A stretch of DNA of 64,000 bases from Holothuria scabra (lineage: Eukaryota; Echinodermata; Holothuroidea; Aspidochirotida; Holothuriidae): assembly GCA_037179385.1 (NCBI GenBank), contig CM074200.1, positions 31,189,884 to 31,253,883 of the forward strand. The letters are read 5' to 3'. The notes under the pieces are model-generated. The model was not told the DNA's origin. It ran no database searches and saw nothing but the letters and a program-made list of their open reading frames with translations. The position numbers and the translations under genes were made by a program. How positions within the stretch are numbered: the first letter of the stretch is position 1; every line of letters begins with the position of its first letter. Positions 24,090-35,180 of the stretch are shown piece after piece.

Positions 24090-24905
24090 ATGCAGATAAA
24101 ACTTTTGCAAAACATGTGTAGGAACGTGCATTTTAGTGCTGGCGTATACTATGGCTCATCGACTTTCTTATCATTGGTGCATAAGTACTACGCGACTACG
24201 TAATTGTTCACTGTCTGAAGCCAATGACCTGCTTTATCGAAAATTGGTTTTGATGACTCAGCCAGACGAGACAATTTACAACGTGGGCAGTAATGTGCTC
24301 TATTTCTACAAAAATAGCACTGCTTGCAATTGAAGAAAAAATCCGAACACTTTTTATTCTGTTTGAATCGTTTTATACATTTTATAATAACAGATTTTTA
24401 CTTCATAATCCAAACTTTGAGGAACAGCAACTTTTGACTAGAGGAATATTTTTACCTCTTTTAAAATGTTTCTAACCTTCATTGGGCATTGAGTTACGTA
24501 ATAGGTGTCTATCGAGTTTCAAATAAGATTAATAACTTATTGAAGCCGAGAGAAAGCCTACAAGAGAAAGGCATATGCGTCAGCACTTTGGGGGGAAGGC
24601 ATCATTCCCTCAGCAGTTATTTAAAGGGCGGCGTTCTGGTGGCTTCTCCCTTTTCACCGAGGTTTTGTTAAAAAACGTCCACCCCGTGTCCTTCAAACCC
24701 TGTCGCAATTCGCTTTCCTTACTCAAGATATCTCATTTTAAAGATTAGATATTTTTATTTAAAATACCGATGCTTTTCAACAACGCATCTTAAAAAAAGA
24801 AAATTTGTCTGCATATCTTGATGTTAATGAATTTCGTCTCCGGAATATGCCTTTAATTATCCTTTCGGGAAACGTTCTACAGTTCAGTTTTGATTGGTTT
24901 ATCTG
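24090..24905 (-). repeat. intragenic duplication, copy 2 (lysozyme intron 3)
   Basis: Homologous to 5573-6510 in the same orientation, with a private insertion at about 24650-24840. It lies about 740 nt downstream of lysozyme exon 3 on the gene strand, the position a duplicated exon 4 flank would hold. No exon-like sequence survives beyond 24905. Confidence 0.7.
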
Positions 24906-25009
24906 CATTTGCGACCATTTAATTATCAATGCACCATTTATGTTTATTTTTTAAATCCGCGCATAATATTATAGCTAGTTCTTCAGTTATGAAAACATGG
25001 GTAAGTTAC

Positions 25010-25555
25010 TTCGAAGGGTCATAATCCCTACAGTGTAGTTTTCGAGTCCAGAGTATGCATTGGTAATCATCCTGAAGGGTTTTTAGTCCGAAACAAGAAG
25101 AAAGGTCGTTATTGGCATTGATCAGAATGGTCACAATTCCAAATAGTCGTTATTCCGAATGAAAAGTAAGAACGGTCGTCATTGCGAAAGAATAATGACA
25201 GTAATACCCGAATGGCGGATAAGGGTCGGTGTACCGAGTCAAAGTAAGTATCGTTATTTCGAAACGAAAATGGACAAACAATATGCCAACTTGGAGCTTC
25301 TGTATAAATTCGTCGGAATAACGAGTCCCTTCTTTCTTGAATCGGGGTGATTCTTGAATGAAATGCTGAGTTACGACCCTCGTTCACAATTCTGAATAAC
25401 AACCCTTCTAAATAAAGACTCAAAATTTTATTCGGAATACAAAGTCTCCAAAATAATGACCTTTCGGAATGACGACCCAAATGCCGTATCAGGAATAATG
25501 GCTCTTCGGAGTAACGACTAGTTGTAATAATGATCAGTCAGCCCCCGTCATAAGA
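25010..25555. repeat. foldback array of GGTCGTTATTCCGAA-like units
   Basis: The left half holds forward units (GGTCGTTATT, AGTCGTTATTCCGAAT, GGTCGTCATTGCGAA). The right half holds the same unit in reverse (TTCGGAATGACGACC, CGGAATACAAAG, TTCGGAGTAACGACT). The unit is about 20-25 bp and much diverged. It is a palindromic array of transposon type; the two open frames in it are by-products. Confidence 0.6.
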
Positions 25556-25642
25556 ATGTCTTCTTCTACTTCGTGATCCTTAAACTTTGAAGACCTGCTA
25601 TATGGAATCTTAATTCAACGGTAAACCACACGGTGAACTTAC

Positions 25643-25813
25643 CACTACTACAAGTCCCAGTTGGTTTATTAAAGCAGCATTTAACTCCAGCTGATTTAGT
25701 TGGACAAAGATTTGATATGTAAAAGTTGCTAGGACATTTGTCTGTATCCACGCACGAACCAACTTGTCCAGCGGTAGGATGGTTATACGTTGCACACTCC
25801 TCGTCGGTGTCAG
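25643..25813 (-). CDS. i-type lysozyme exon 3: cysteine-rich module 2
   Basis: Acceptor GATTCAG at 25820-25814 and donor AGTG|GTAAGT; 171 bases, phase 1 at both ends. It encodes a second Cys-rich module of about 57 residues: DTDEECATYNH, GSCVDTDKCPSN, LCPTKS, GVKCCFN and a trailing TGTCSS. It shares with exon 2 the opening C-x-x-Y-x-H, the GxC and CP steps and the final VKCCF, so the two are diverged copies of one module. The last base joins the AT that opens exon 4 to make an Asp codon just before the lysozyme domain. The function of the module is unknown. Confidence 0.8.
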
Positions 25814-25888
25814 CTGAATCAGAATAACAACGAAATGTATTTTTTGTTACAAAATGCTAACTTGGATCGGGAATCCCTTTCATGTCAC

Positions 25889-25918
25889 ACACGCACGCAC
25901 ACGCACACACACACACAA
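25889..25918 (+). repeat. (CA)n microsatellite
   Basis: CACACGCACGCACACGCACA-type run followed by an A-rich stretch, about 75 nt upstream of lysozyme exon 3 on the gene strand. Confidence 0.8.
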
Positions 25919-26479
25919 AAACAAAAACAAAACAAACAAAAAAAACAAGCTAACACCCCTTCGTTCTTCTGATGATAATATACGTTTCAAATGCTAAAAG
26001 GCACATTGTATTGAGATTTTATTGTAATATTTAAAAATTTGTTACAAATAAAAAAGAAATCCGAAATTTTAGGTGAGCTGCTCCTAACACAATTTCCGTT
26101 TTTCCTTGTCTTTGCTTTTAATATTATTTGTTACAAATGAAAACTGAATGTTAGCAGAAATCTTACATCTGTAAATGTGTTATAATTATATCTCGATTTT
26201 TTTATCACTTTTAACTAACTTTGAAATGGAAAACATCTTTTCAAGATAAAATGTTTGAATTTTGTTGTAATGGAAATGCCGCTCAGGCTTAAACGTTTGG
26301 TGTCTAACGGCGGCACCAACGGTTGCATAGACGGCATTTGCTCCCCAGTCAGAACCCTTTCCCCTCGGTTGCCCTTCCTTAACCATCTCACAAAGAACAG
26401 TGGCCTGGCAGAAGTTTTGTAGGCAAAGTGATTCACAAATAAGCAAACAGCTTGAATCATTCGATTATGAACCAGAATA

Positions 26480-26733
26480 AACCCATCCTGAGGCTTAATA
26501 TTCGACCCAGAAATATGGCAGAACCTTGGAGCTTCCGGGAGCTTTGCTCCCTGGACCAAAACCGAGACTATGCCCCTTAACCCCACTCGGGGCCCTGAGA
26601 AGGACCCCTGGATTCCAAAAGCACAACTCGCGCTCTGCGCTCGATGTCGCGCTTTGGTGATTTTGTTTTTGCCCCAACAGTTCCTCGCGCCCTCCATTTG
26701 CTCCCCACTTTTGAATTCATGGTGCCGCCACTG
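26480..26733. mobile_element. transposon end with CTTCCGGGAGCTTTGCTCC motif
   Basis: The GC-rich patch GCTTCCGGGAGCTTTGCTCC followed by CTGGACC is shared with the hAT-like element at 61540-62702 (GCTTCCGGGGGCTTCGCC at 62397). The right end reads GGTGCCGCCACTG at 26733. No left end or target duplication was identified. Confidence 0.45.
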
Positions 26734-26739
26734 TATGTG

Positions 26740-27449
26740 TTAATTTTATGACTTTCATATACGTATGTCACTGAAGATGCGTATACTGGTGTGAGGACAT
26801 CTCAATATGATAACCATAAACACCCGGAGCTAAGTAACAACATCTTGACGTTGAAAGGACAGTTGTCGATAAACTGATGTACCGGTATCGAATCTTAATA
26901 TTGACCGATATTCCACACTGACCTGACATAGAAATTTTGAAAAAAGAAATCGTGCATGTCCACCTTACACGACACTCCAGGTGTTTGACACCACCAATAG
27001 CCTTATTCACGGTTACGTCAAAGGTGGCACTCGTTGGCATGAAACATGAGCAGAACCATATGCGTGCATGTCTGCATGTTAGGTTTGTGCGTGCTGCGAT
27101 CTCGCGATAACTCGCATAATGTAGTCTTATTGGAATTTACATTTCATTGTGACGAATGTGTAAGCTAATCTCATCAACTCTGTTGTCAAGCATCCGTGAC
27201 GTCATTTGTTTATAAACATGAATGAGTCTATAGTGCTGATATTTGCATGAGTAAAAGTGGTGAGGAAACTTTGTTGACAAAGAGAAAGAGCACCATTGAT
27301 TGAATAATAGGCCTGTAGGTATTTAATGGAAACCCCACAGAATGTATACCTTAACAGGACGAAAGAAGTGAATGTTGGCCAAAAAGGCCCGATGTCGATG
27401 ATATAGCACTTTAAACCAGTTTGTGATTTAACATTTATATTTACTACTA
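26740..27449. other. lysozyme intron 2 sequence with a short dispersed repeat
   Basis: The stretch 27131-27245 (CATCAACTCTGTTGTCAAGC, GTGACGTCATTTGTTTATAAAC) recurs at 36445-36540 and, inverted, at 57590-57690. No coding sequence was recognised. Confidence 0.5.
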
Positions 27450-28796
27450 CACTGTTAAAAAATTTCTCTGTAAATTTACATAATTTTTATGGCAAATTTT
27501 TTTCCAACCAAATAATGTTCTTTTTACAGCCAGACTGTAATCATGAAAAAATATTAAGGGTTTGTTTTTTCTTTACAGTTTTTGCGTGTAAATTAGTTTA
27601 CAAAAGTCTACTGTAAATCGAATTACAGAATTGTTCTGTTTTGTTTACCTTAATTTTATGTGAATTTACAGCCTACTGTTTTCATTCCCGACGTTTTAAT
27701 ATTTATTATAATATCGCTTTTTTACCTTTCATATGTTATTACGTAACATACACTTCACCATTACGTAGATCAGGTATTTGCTTATCAACGTAATGTGTCG
27801 TTACGAAGTTGTTTTCAATCAAAACATATTGAGGATGCTTTGTTGTCATATTTTTGTCAAGTAGACTGCTATCTCTAGGAACTTTGTAATTGGAAAGTCA
27901 CATTTTTTGTACAATATAATAATTGTTTTTAAAATAAATATGACAAAGAATGCAAATACATTGGTTGCAAACATTTCCAGACAAGGTAAACAATAAGTTT
28001 ATCACTTCCTGATTAAAAAACGCCAAAGAAGATATTATTCAAAGCAACAGCAATCCTTTTGTTAGGAAAATGCATACAAAATAAGCTCCACCCATTTATG
28101 CAAAATGAGATTTACGTCATAAAGTGGTAAATTTACAGACTCTTTCAAGTAAATTTGTGAAACGTTTTTAATTTGCTCCGATCAAGTGCATGAGCGCCTG
28201 TGGCGATGAGTTGACATCAGTATACCAATTGTCAGTGCTCTGAAATTAGGGCCTTACAATTTCTTTTTACTTAAACATGTGTGACAAAACACCAGTTGTA
28301 TGATATTTATAACTAAGAACGTAATAACTAAGTATGCTTTTATAATAAATATAAGTTAATTTTCAAATAGGGCCATAAATTTGCCAATTTTTTTTTTTTT
28401 TTAAACTGAAACTTCGCAGAACGATGCATGTTATATATTGAAAATTTTCTGGCTATTTCTTATTTGTTTGTTTGGGCTTATTTTTGTTTCTTTTTCAGCT
28501 TAAAAACAAAATGAATGTTTGTTAAATGACAGTATATTTATGTGAAATCAGAAAAATACAAAATACTGTTAAAAGTTCTGTAAATTTACAGAAAAAGTTG
28601 TACAAAGCAGTAAAATTTGGTTAAAAAAGCAGACAGAAATGGTTTTTCAAATAAACAGAAAATACATGTTAAACAACCTTTTTTTATTGTAGCAATACAA
28701 AGTGTCTGTAAAGATACAGAAAATCTCTATTAAAAGTAAAATACAAAAAGTTTAAGTTAAAAAAAGTCTGTAAATTTACAGAAATTTTTAACAGTG
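27450..28796. mobile_element. TIR transposon with TA target duplication
   Basis: Ends CACTGTTAAAAAATTTCTCT and, inverted, AGAAATTTTTAACAGTG, flanked by TA on both sides (27448-27449, 28797-28798). The palindrome CTGTAAATTTACAG recurs inside (27465-27480, 28573-28592, 28768-28782) with variants. TA duplication fits Tc1/mariner-type or related elements; no transposase frame is left. Its right end lies 9 nt into lysozyme intron 2. A 165-bp relative lies at 54649-54813. Confidence 0.8.
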
Positions 28797-28804
28797 TATG
28801 GTAC

Positions 28805-28957
28805 CTGTAAAACAGCATTTCACATGGGAAGCCTGGGATGGACATTTGCCACTCATCGTTTTACCACCAGGGCAGTTGTTGTCCGCGTTATCCATGCACT
28901 GTCCGCTGCAGCCGTAGTCGGAATGGTCATACTCTGTGCACGCCGTCTCTTGGTACG
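28805..28957 (-). CDS. i-type lysozyme exon 2: cysteine-rich module 1
   Basis: The exon lies between an acceptor ending CTACTGTAG and a donor G|GTACCA; it has 153 bases with phase 1 at both ends. It encodes about 51 residues with seven cysteines: ACTEYDHSDYGCSGQC, a short Asn/Asp-rich stretch, CPGGK, GKCPSQ and a terminal VKCCFT. The GxC...CP...VKCCF layout recurs in exon 3. I do not recognise a named domain; the pattern suggests a small disulphide-bonded extracellular module, possibly for substrate or cell-wall binding (inference). A TIR transposon ends only 9 nt into the downstream intron, next to this exon's donor site. Confidence 0.78.
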
Positions 28958-29562
28958 CTACAGTAGGAACATTAAACAGTTTAAGTTTTCAAACAAACAA
29001 GCTTAATTAAGAAGATTTTCAAATCTAACGACCGAATTTGAAAACTGCATTTATTGCACCCTAATGCTCGTTTGGTTGACTCCACGTTCAATGCAAAGAC
29101 ATTTTTTCAGCACTCTCCAAAACTACTATAAGTTGAAAAGTTCCCTTGCGTTGAAGGTTGCGAACATTTTCTGAACGGTATCGTTATCTTCGCATCAGCT
29201 ATTAAAGCGTCCTTCAATCAAGTTGTCGCAGTACGCAAAATATTAATACACTTAGCAAGACTCTGCTTTTATTTTTCCCTCCCTTTGGACTCCGTACAGG
29301 TAGAAAACTAAGGTCAGGAGGTCAAGGGCAGCATTGAAGCTGAGGTGTCAAAAGTAGGAGGGGAGCGAGGATAGAATATACCGACAGCAGATATGCAATG
29401 CACCGACACTTGTCAAGATGGTTTCACTTCACAGGTCATCAATATGGCTATGACCCCAACCCCCTCCATCCACCCCAACATGCAGAGCTGTAGGCCCTAG
29501 TTAGGAATTCTGATAATAGGGGCAGTCGCACTTGTATTCGTGCGGTAATAGTCGGTCTCTAA

Positions 29563-31992
29563 AGCCCCGTCCACACTATGCGACGCGACTTACTGCAACA
29601 AGACTGTCTTTGTCGTGGTGAGCGACTAACGACTAACTAGTTTTTAAGAGCACAGTGTCCATATTATGCAACAAGTCGCATGTCCATGGAGCGATTCACG
29701 CAAAACCCTAACGTTTAACATATTTTTTACTTTTTACGTTGAAGAGACGAGAATGGGTTCTGTCCATTTCGATTAACTGATCTTTGAGGGCTTTATTCCA
29801 GGGACGTCGATTTGGTTTTCGAATTGTGTGTGTGTGTGTGGGGGGGGGGGGGACATCTGGCCTAATTTTTTCTGTCTTGGTAAGGTGTGCACAGCGGAGT
29901 AGCTGGACATTTTTTTTTCAGGAAGGGGGGAATGGGCAGACGTCCAGATTTTATGATTTCTTGAGTGTGAACACCACTCTACTAGGGCCGTAATTTGCGG
30001 CGCGAGAAGCGCACATTAATTTTTGCAGTTTTTCAATGATATGAAAATATGGAGCTTGTCGCGCAGAAAAGTTTGCATTCTGGGTTTTATATAAGAAAAT
30101 TTGAAAAGTTGGGGGATTATTAAGGAATTTGCATTTCCTATTGGCAAATCTTAGATTGAACGGCAACCAAAGATCTTTGCTGCTACATAATGGTGTCCAA
30201 TCCCTACGAAATGATTCTCTCAGACAATATTTTTTGCTTGTAGTGGAGAAAATTTTGAACTTTATGAAAGTAAGTTCACGAAAATAGCACTGTAGTTTCT
30301 GATGTCACTCGATGATTTGGTGTCACATATAGAAAATTTCCGTTTTTTTTTTTCACTTACAAACTTCAGAGTTCGCCTTTTTTACTTTTTTAATTTTACT
30401 GAAAGTATGAGCGAGCACTTTTGCTTGGGAATCGTTTGTGACGTGCGAAGTGCGCAAAACATTTGGCTTCTTTGGGACAAATAATGACAAATGTGAAGCT
30501 TTTAATGGGGAGATTTCGGAATTTCATGAGTTGTCAAAACCACACAGTAGACTGGTTTCACAAATAGCAAATTTCCGAATTCTTCTTTTTTTTAGAGCCG
30601 CCTGCCCCTGTAGAGCTACGCCACTGGATGTCTAAAAGAAGGGGCCCAGATGTAAAATGGTGCTAAATGTACCAATATTTTTAGTTACTCAAAAGTTTTC
30701 AAAACACGAACATGAAATTATTGGTAATTACTTCAACGGACTATTCCGTCAATTTAAATACCGGGTGTACTCTATATGTAATTAGAATCACAACGAACAT
30801 TTTCATAGTTTGCGAAAGATTTGTGCAAAAGTTCCAACTTCCAATAGTAAGGAACCATTCGTAATGGAAAGAAGGTTGAATAAATCTATATATGACTTGA
30901 TCAAGAGCTCACTTCAGTCTACTACGGGAAAATCACAGATGGATGGGCGGGGGAATAGTACCCACTGGTACGGTGCTACTGAGACACCGTTGCATAGGCT
31001 ACCGGTGAAAGATTTTTGATACAAAAAACATTAAAATATGTTATTTTTTTAAACAACACCTCACCATACACTATCTGCAGACATAATGGAGAGTACCTCT
31101 AATTCCTGATTGAAGTCTCTTATCTATCAAACGTCAGTGTGATTTTACTTCTCTGATAAATGGTCTATACAAAATGGTCGAATCGCTATACAAAGGAATG
31201 ATGTGAGCGTGTCGAAATTTTGCATTAGAAATCATACTTTTTTGTAAAAAACAGTTGAATGCAGGCTGTTCACAGAGAAATTTTCAGTTTCCTTAAAATG
31301 TGTTTGCCAATTTCAGCCTGCCAGGCTGGTCATTCACTAAAGAACACAGATTTCATTATAACATGGTAGGGGACAATAATTCATTTCCTTCATATTCCTA
31401 AATATTGTGCTCCTTCATAACCACACTTGTGACCTATGAGCACAAACAATCGACATAATCATAGAGACCGTGAATAATGTATGTTCGATATGTAAGTGAA
31501 AGTATGAAAGTGAAATATGAAAATAAATATGAAAGTGTAAGTGAAAAAAAAACCATCAATGAGACTGCAAGCGCGCGGAGAGCGCGAAAATTTTGGGGAT
31601 TTGCAAAGTAAACAAGTGAAATTACTGATACAGAAAGCTAGTCGATCGTAATCGGTAAAGGACACCTTTCATAACCTACATGTTTCGTCTTTTTGGTAGT
31701 ACCTAATTTTTAAGTTTCACGTCACAAAAACTGCTGGGGGACTTTTACGTTATGGTCCCCTCCACTCAGAAAAATGGGGGACATGGCCCCTCCCCCCCAA
31801 TCGACTCCCCTGTTCCATTCCAGAAACTGCCATTGTTGTCAGTTGCACGTTACAGAACATGTTCAGTCGCATGAAACTGGGTTGCACGTCTATTTGCAAC
31901 TAGTTGCAAAGCATTTCACATGTTGCAACGCGTCTGAATAATTTCGTTACAATGGGTTGCGTCACATCGAGTCGCATAGAGTGGACGGGGCT
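29563..31992. mobile_element. Harbinger-like TIR element with nested insertion
   Basis: Ends AGCCCCGTCCACACTATGCG and, inverted, CGCATAGAGTGGACGGGGCT, flanked by TAA (29560-29562 and 31993-31995). A 3-bp TAA/TTA duplication is the Harbinger type. Both subterminal regions are rich in GTCGCAT/ATGCGAC and GTTGCAAC words. No transposase frame was recognised. A hAT-like element lies inside, and a MITE starts right at the shared TAA. Confidence 0.7.
29892..30626. mobile_element. degenerate hAT-like element
   Basis: Left end CAGCGGAGTAGCTGGACATT, right end TAGAGCTACGCCACTG. The flanks GGTGTGCA and GATGTCTA match at only 5 of 8, so it is old or the left limit is off. It is nested in the Harbinger-like element. 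Confidence 0.55.
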
Positions 31993-31995
31993 TAA

Positions 31996-32214
31996 AGCTA
32001 TCCGCACACTTACACGAACACCGCAACTCAACTCGATCGTCGTATCTCCAACAGTCGAGTAATGTGCGTGAATTTAGGACTGCGGTTGGCAGTTGCAAGA
32101 CTAGTTTTAAGCGGTGCCGACTTAAAACTGGTCTTAACATGCATTGCCAACCATGGTTTGGCCGACAATCGAGTTGAGTCGCGGTGTGCAAAGTCGTGTA
32201 GTGTTTGGCTAGCT
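31996..32214. mobile_element. 219-bp Harbinger-type MITE
   Basis: Imperfect terminal inverted repeats of about 45 bp (AGCTATCCGCACACTTACAC against AGCTAGCCAAACACTACACG) and a shared CAACTCAACTCGAT / ATCGAGTTGAGTCG core. It is flanked by TAA on both sides (31993-31995, 32215-32217), the left one shared with the neighbouring large element. Confidence 0.75.
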
Positions 32215-32217
32215 TAA

Positions 32218-33585
32218 GCAGTGACATGCATGTGATAACGACCTTGCGGAAAACACATTCTTAATCAAACCACAGGTGGCGGGACTGGATGCCGGCCCAC
32301 ATGTCCGCCCAAAACTCGCAATTAATAGTTAGAGCCTACCCTCTATGTGAAATTCTCCGAATGTTCGTGGGATGGAAGGAACGCGAAATTTAATCAGGAT
32401 AGTGAATCGCAACAAGAATTATGTTAGCAGTTACAATTATTTCACTTTAAAAGTAGGAAATATTTCATTGTGAGAAAAACTTAAATAAATTTTTCATAAA
32501 TTAAAGTTACTGTAACCTCAAATTCACGTAGGCCTATATTCATCATGTTAAGCACAAAATTCAAGGTTTAAGGCCTACCGACACGACAAGGGGTAGTCAA
32601 AGGATATGCCCGACAGGGAGCCCAAGCTCCCGTTAGAGATTCAGTTACCCAGGAACATTCAGAAGGGACTACAGAATGCAGAAAGCAAAGTTTAGACTCC
32701 TGGAGCCCGGCAAAAAATCGGGTTGTATTGGAAAAAATAAAACATACTTAGTTCTTATTAGTGAAAATTGGAAAAATTTGGTGAAAGAAAGAACTTTTCC
32801 TTTTCATCTCAGCAATGTGAATGCTCCTAACTATTTCTAACTCTGAAAATTGTCTTGATCCCCAAAGGCTTCGTGCTGACGCAATCCCTATTACACTGCC
32901 CATGTCCTGAGTTGGTATTGCGTACATGATGAGCGGGAGGCTGGTGGTCTTTTTGTATTTATTTTTTGTTACTTCGAGGACGATCATTAGGTTTGAGTTA
33001 CACGGTAACTATCGGAATCATTTCCCACAGACCACCCTGGTCGAAAGTACCAACAAAATCAGCCAAGTGTACTTACACAGTATCCGAAAAGCTCAAATGA
33101 GAGGACTTCACCCTTCCCCGTAAATTAGACCAATGGTCAGGGGAATTTTCCCGTCAGCCAGGTATATAAAATAGTCCATTTTGATTCACATCAAAATTTG
33201 AAAACTTCAAAACATATTCAAGTGTTTCATATAGTAAAGAAATAATGTGAAGAGCTTCAAACACCTTTCGAGGATTTGGAAATGCCTGGTAAGACGATCA
33301 TTGCCATGTAATCGATACGTGTGAGGACATACATTGAACTGGAATACAATATCACTGGGATACCATATCGAAACATGGAACACACCGAGAATGCAGTCTC
33401 AGCTACATGTTGTTTTCGGTTTCCAATTTAGATAGAGACTCTAATTAAATGTTGATCCGAAAGGTTTTTATCATTGTGTTTACGTTTTTGGAATCAGAGC
33501 CTAAATTCTTAAGTCAACAATTTTCTTCTTTTTGTTTAATGATATCTTTTATTGAAACGCACTTAATTACTGTTCCAAAACTTAC
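32218..33585. other. lysozyme intron 1 sequence, nothing recognised
   Basis: No exon or repeat partner was recognised. Short open frames at 32748-32987 and 32926-33123 lack protein signatures. Confidence 0.4.
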
Positions 33586-33634
33586 CCCCCTTTACCGCGA
33601 CAAACGCCGCAAGAAGTACAATGAAGGTCTTCAT
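33586..33634 (-). CDS. i-type lysozyme exon 1: start codon and signal peptide
   Basis: The ATG at 33634-33632 opens 16 codons, MKTFIVLLAAFVAVKG, followed by one base and a strong donor (G|GTAAGT). This is a classical signal peptide: Lys at position 2, then a hydrophobic core of Ile, Val, Leu, Ala and Phe with small residues near the end. The leftover base joins the CG that opens exon 2 to make an Ala codon, and the next residues (YQETAC) begin the first Cys-rich module. The exon is too short to stand out as an ORF. It is the natural first exon because it is on the same strand, in matching phase and about 4.6 kb upstream of exon 2. No clear TATA box was seen upstream on the minus strand. Confidence 0.75.
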
Positions 33635-33834
33635 CTCGTGAATAGTTGTTGATCTGCTTCTCACTGCTTGAAATATGAGCTCTTGTTACATGAGGCTGTA
33701 GATAACATACGATTGTTGTATTGGTTCTATGGTTCTATTAGCCTACTGAATATTCATACTGTTACACTGTGCACCCAATTATTCATTGTATATTCATATG
33801 ACTCTACGTTTGCCAGCTGTCTTCGTTAAGTTAA

Positions 33835-34130
33835 AGGCCCAGTTCTCTCACCCCAAACCGTGCCAATTCTCCTAACCTTCTTACTTAAGCCCCTCCCACA
33901 ATTGTCTAAAATTCATCCTCATCCAGATACAATCTTAGTTTATTGATTCAAGGTGAGTATAGAAAAATTCAATTTATATAATCAAAACACTCTCAGTACC
34001 GTTCATGCTGTGTAATATAAGCTTTGGTACTCTACATTGTTTGAATTAGCTGTAAATCAAAGAGCTGAGCTAATTGAGAATTTCGGCACCCCGTACCAAA
34101 ATTGTAGTTTGGGGTGAGAGTTTTGGCCCT
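33835..34130. mobile_element. TTAA-flanked MITE, copy 1
   Basis: 296 bp flanked by TTAA (33831-33834, 34131-34134). The inverted ends are AAGGCCCAGTTCTCTCACCC and AAGGGCCAAAACTCTCACCC. It matches 60845-61141 along its whole length. TTAA duplication is the piggyBac-type target. It lies about 200 bp upstream of the lysozyme start codon. Confidence 0.85.
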
Positions 34131-34442
34131 TTAATCTAATGGAGCACCAATAACAAAATTCAGAGAATGCTAACAAGATTCACAGCCTGTTGTCATGCCA
34201 ATCGTTTCAAAGGCAGAGAGTTTGTTTAACCAATATTTTGAAACATTTCTGTGTAAAAAGTTTACCTTACGACCTTTTAAGAAGGATGGTCGTCATAAGT
34301 TGATCCATATTTCTGAATCATTCGGGTGTAAAAATTGCCTCTGTCAGCATGACGTTTTATCGTAAGATAGAAAGAGTAAAACAACGCATGCAACTATAGA
34401 CAAATCCGAGCAGCACCTGTGTTTAGTGACTGCAGCCATCAG

Positions 34443-34605
34443 TGGGGTCCATCAGCCTTAAAAAGTTTTCATTTATTGCAAAAATGTTATTTCAAACCCT
34501 CATATACAGTGAAATTGAAGAAATCAATAGGCATTTCAGTGTACAACCATCCATGATACAGGCAAGCAGTGAAATTAAAAGATTTAAAGATGATAGACCC
34601 CAGTT
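34443..34605 (+). mobile_element. GGGGTCCATCA MITE, copy 1
   Basis: It begins GGGGTCCATCAGCCTTAAAA and closes with the inverted end GATGATAGACCCCAG. An inverted copy lies at 55348-55500. Similarity between the copies extends past the right end into GGCTAAAATCAGACCATCAC. Confidence 0.6.
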
Positions 34606-35039
34606 ATGGCCGGCTAAAATCAGACCATCACTTGCCGTCTACCGGGAATCGTGTACTCAGTATTATGAGGTATCCGAAATGGGGACAAGCGTATGAAAAT
34701 TTCATCTGAAACAGAAATTAACGGTAGAGGTAGATAAAGAGTAAAAGAAGAACATGGTTAAAATTGTTGAAAATTAACAGAACAAAAACTGTAGAGGTAT
34801 ATGAAGATTACGAAAAAGTACTCGAAAATACTTGCGAGAACTTTTTTGTACTCTTTATGTACATCCTAATTTCTTATCTGTGAATTTATACTGCGATTTT
34901 AACAGTGTAAAATGTGGTAAAAACGGAATAATTGGTAAATAGAAATAGGATCTATGTCTCTTTGAAACGTAAAGTAAGGTAACCTATTCAAATATTCCAT
35001 TTTGAATCATGGCCGGGAAATTTTAAAGACATGAAAAAT

Positions 35040-35180
35040 TGAACCTACTGCTTTTTTGCTTGGTGCTCAGCATAAGCAATGGGGTACGGAAAAAAATCAG
35101 TGAGCCACAACTGGAAAAAAAGCCGTGACCGGATCGGCTTAAACCAATTGGTTAGAAACTGGATCGTTAAACTCCATCAA
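35040..35180 (+). mobile_element. SINE fragment
   Basis: GTGCTCAGCATAAGCAATGG, GTGAGCCACAACTGGAAA and AACCAATTGGTTAGAAACTG match the body of the SINE at 39131-39320. The tRNA-like head is missing. Confidence 0.65.

Larger units (their letters stand above)
502..33634 (-). other. i-type lysozyme gene, five exons, two extra cysteine-rich modules (gene span)
   Basis: Joined coding exons: 33634-33586, 28957-28805, 25813-25643, 6681-6511, 704-502 (49, 153, 171, 171 and 203 bases, 747 in total, 248 residues plus stop). All four introns are GT-AG and every exon break falls after the first base of a codon, so the frame stays open throughout. Order in the protein: signal peptide, Cys-rich module 1, Cys-rich module 2, i-type lysozyme (destabilase-like) domain. 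Proteins of this family cleave peptidoglycan and often act in digestion or antibacterial defence; secretion is inferred from the signal peptide. Phase-1 exons throughout are typical of shuffled extracellular modules. Introns of about 4.6, 3.0, 19.0 and 5.8 kb are full of transposons. The join is my own reading and has no transcript support. The lysozyme domain is near certain; membership of the two upstream modules in the same transcript is very likely from phase and spacing. Confidence 0.88.

Noticed and set aside
26215..26697. 160-codon minus-strand frame and its neighbours
   Set aside because: They run through a transposon end (GC-rich CTTCCGGGAGCTTTGCTCC patch); no protein signature.
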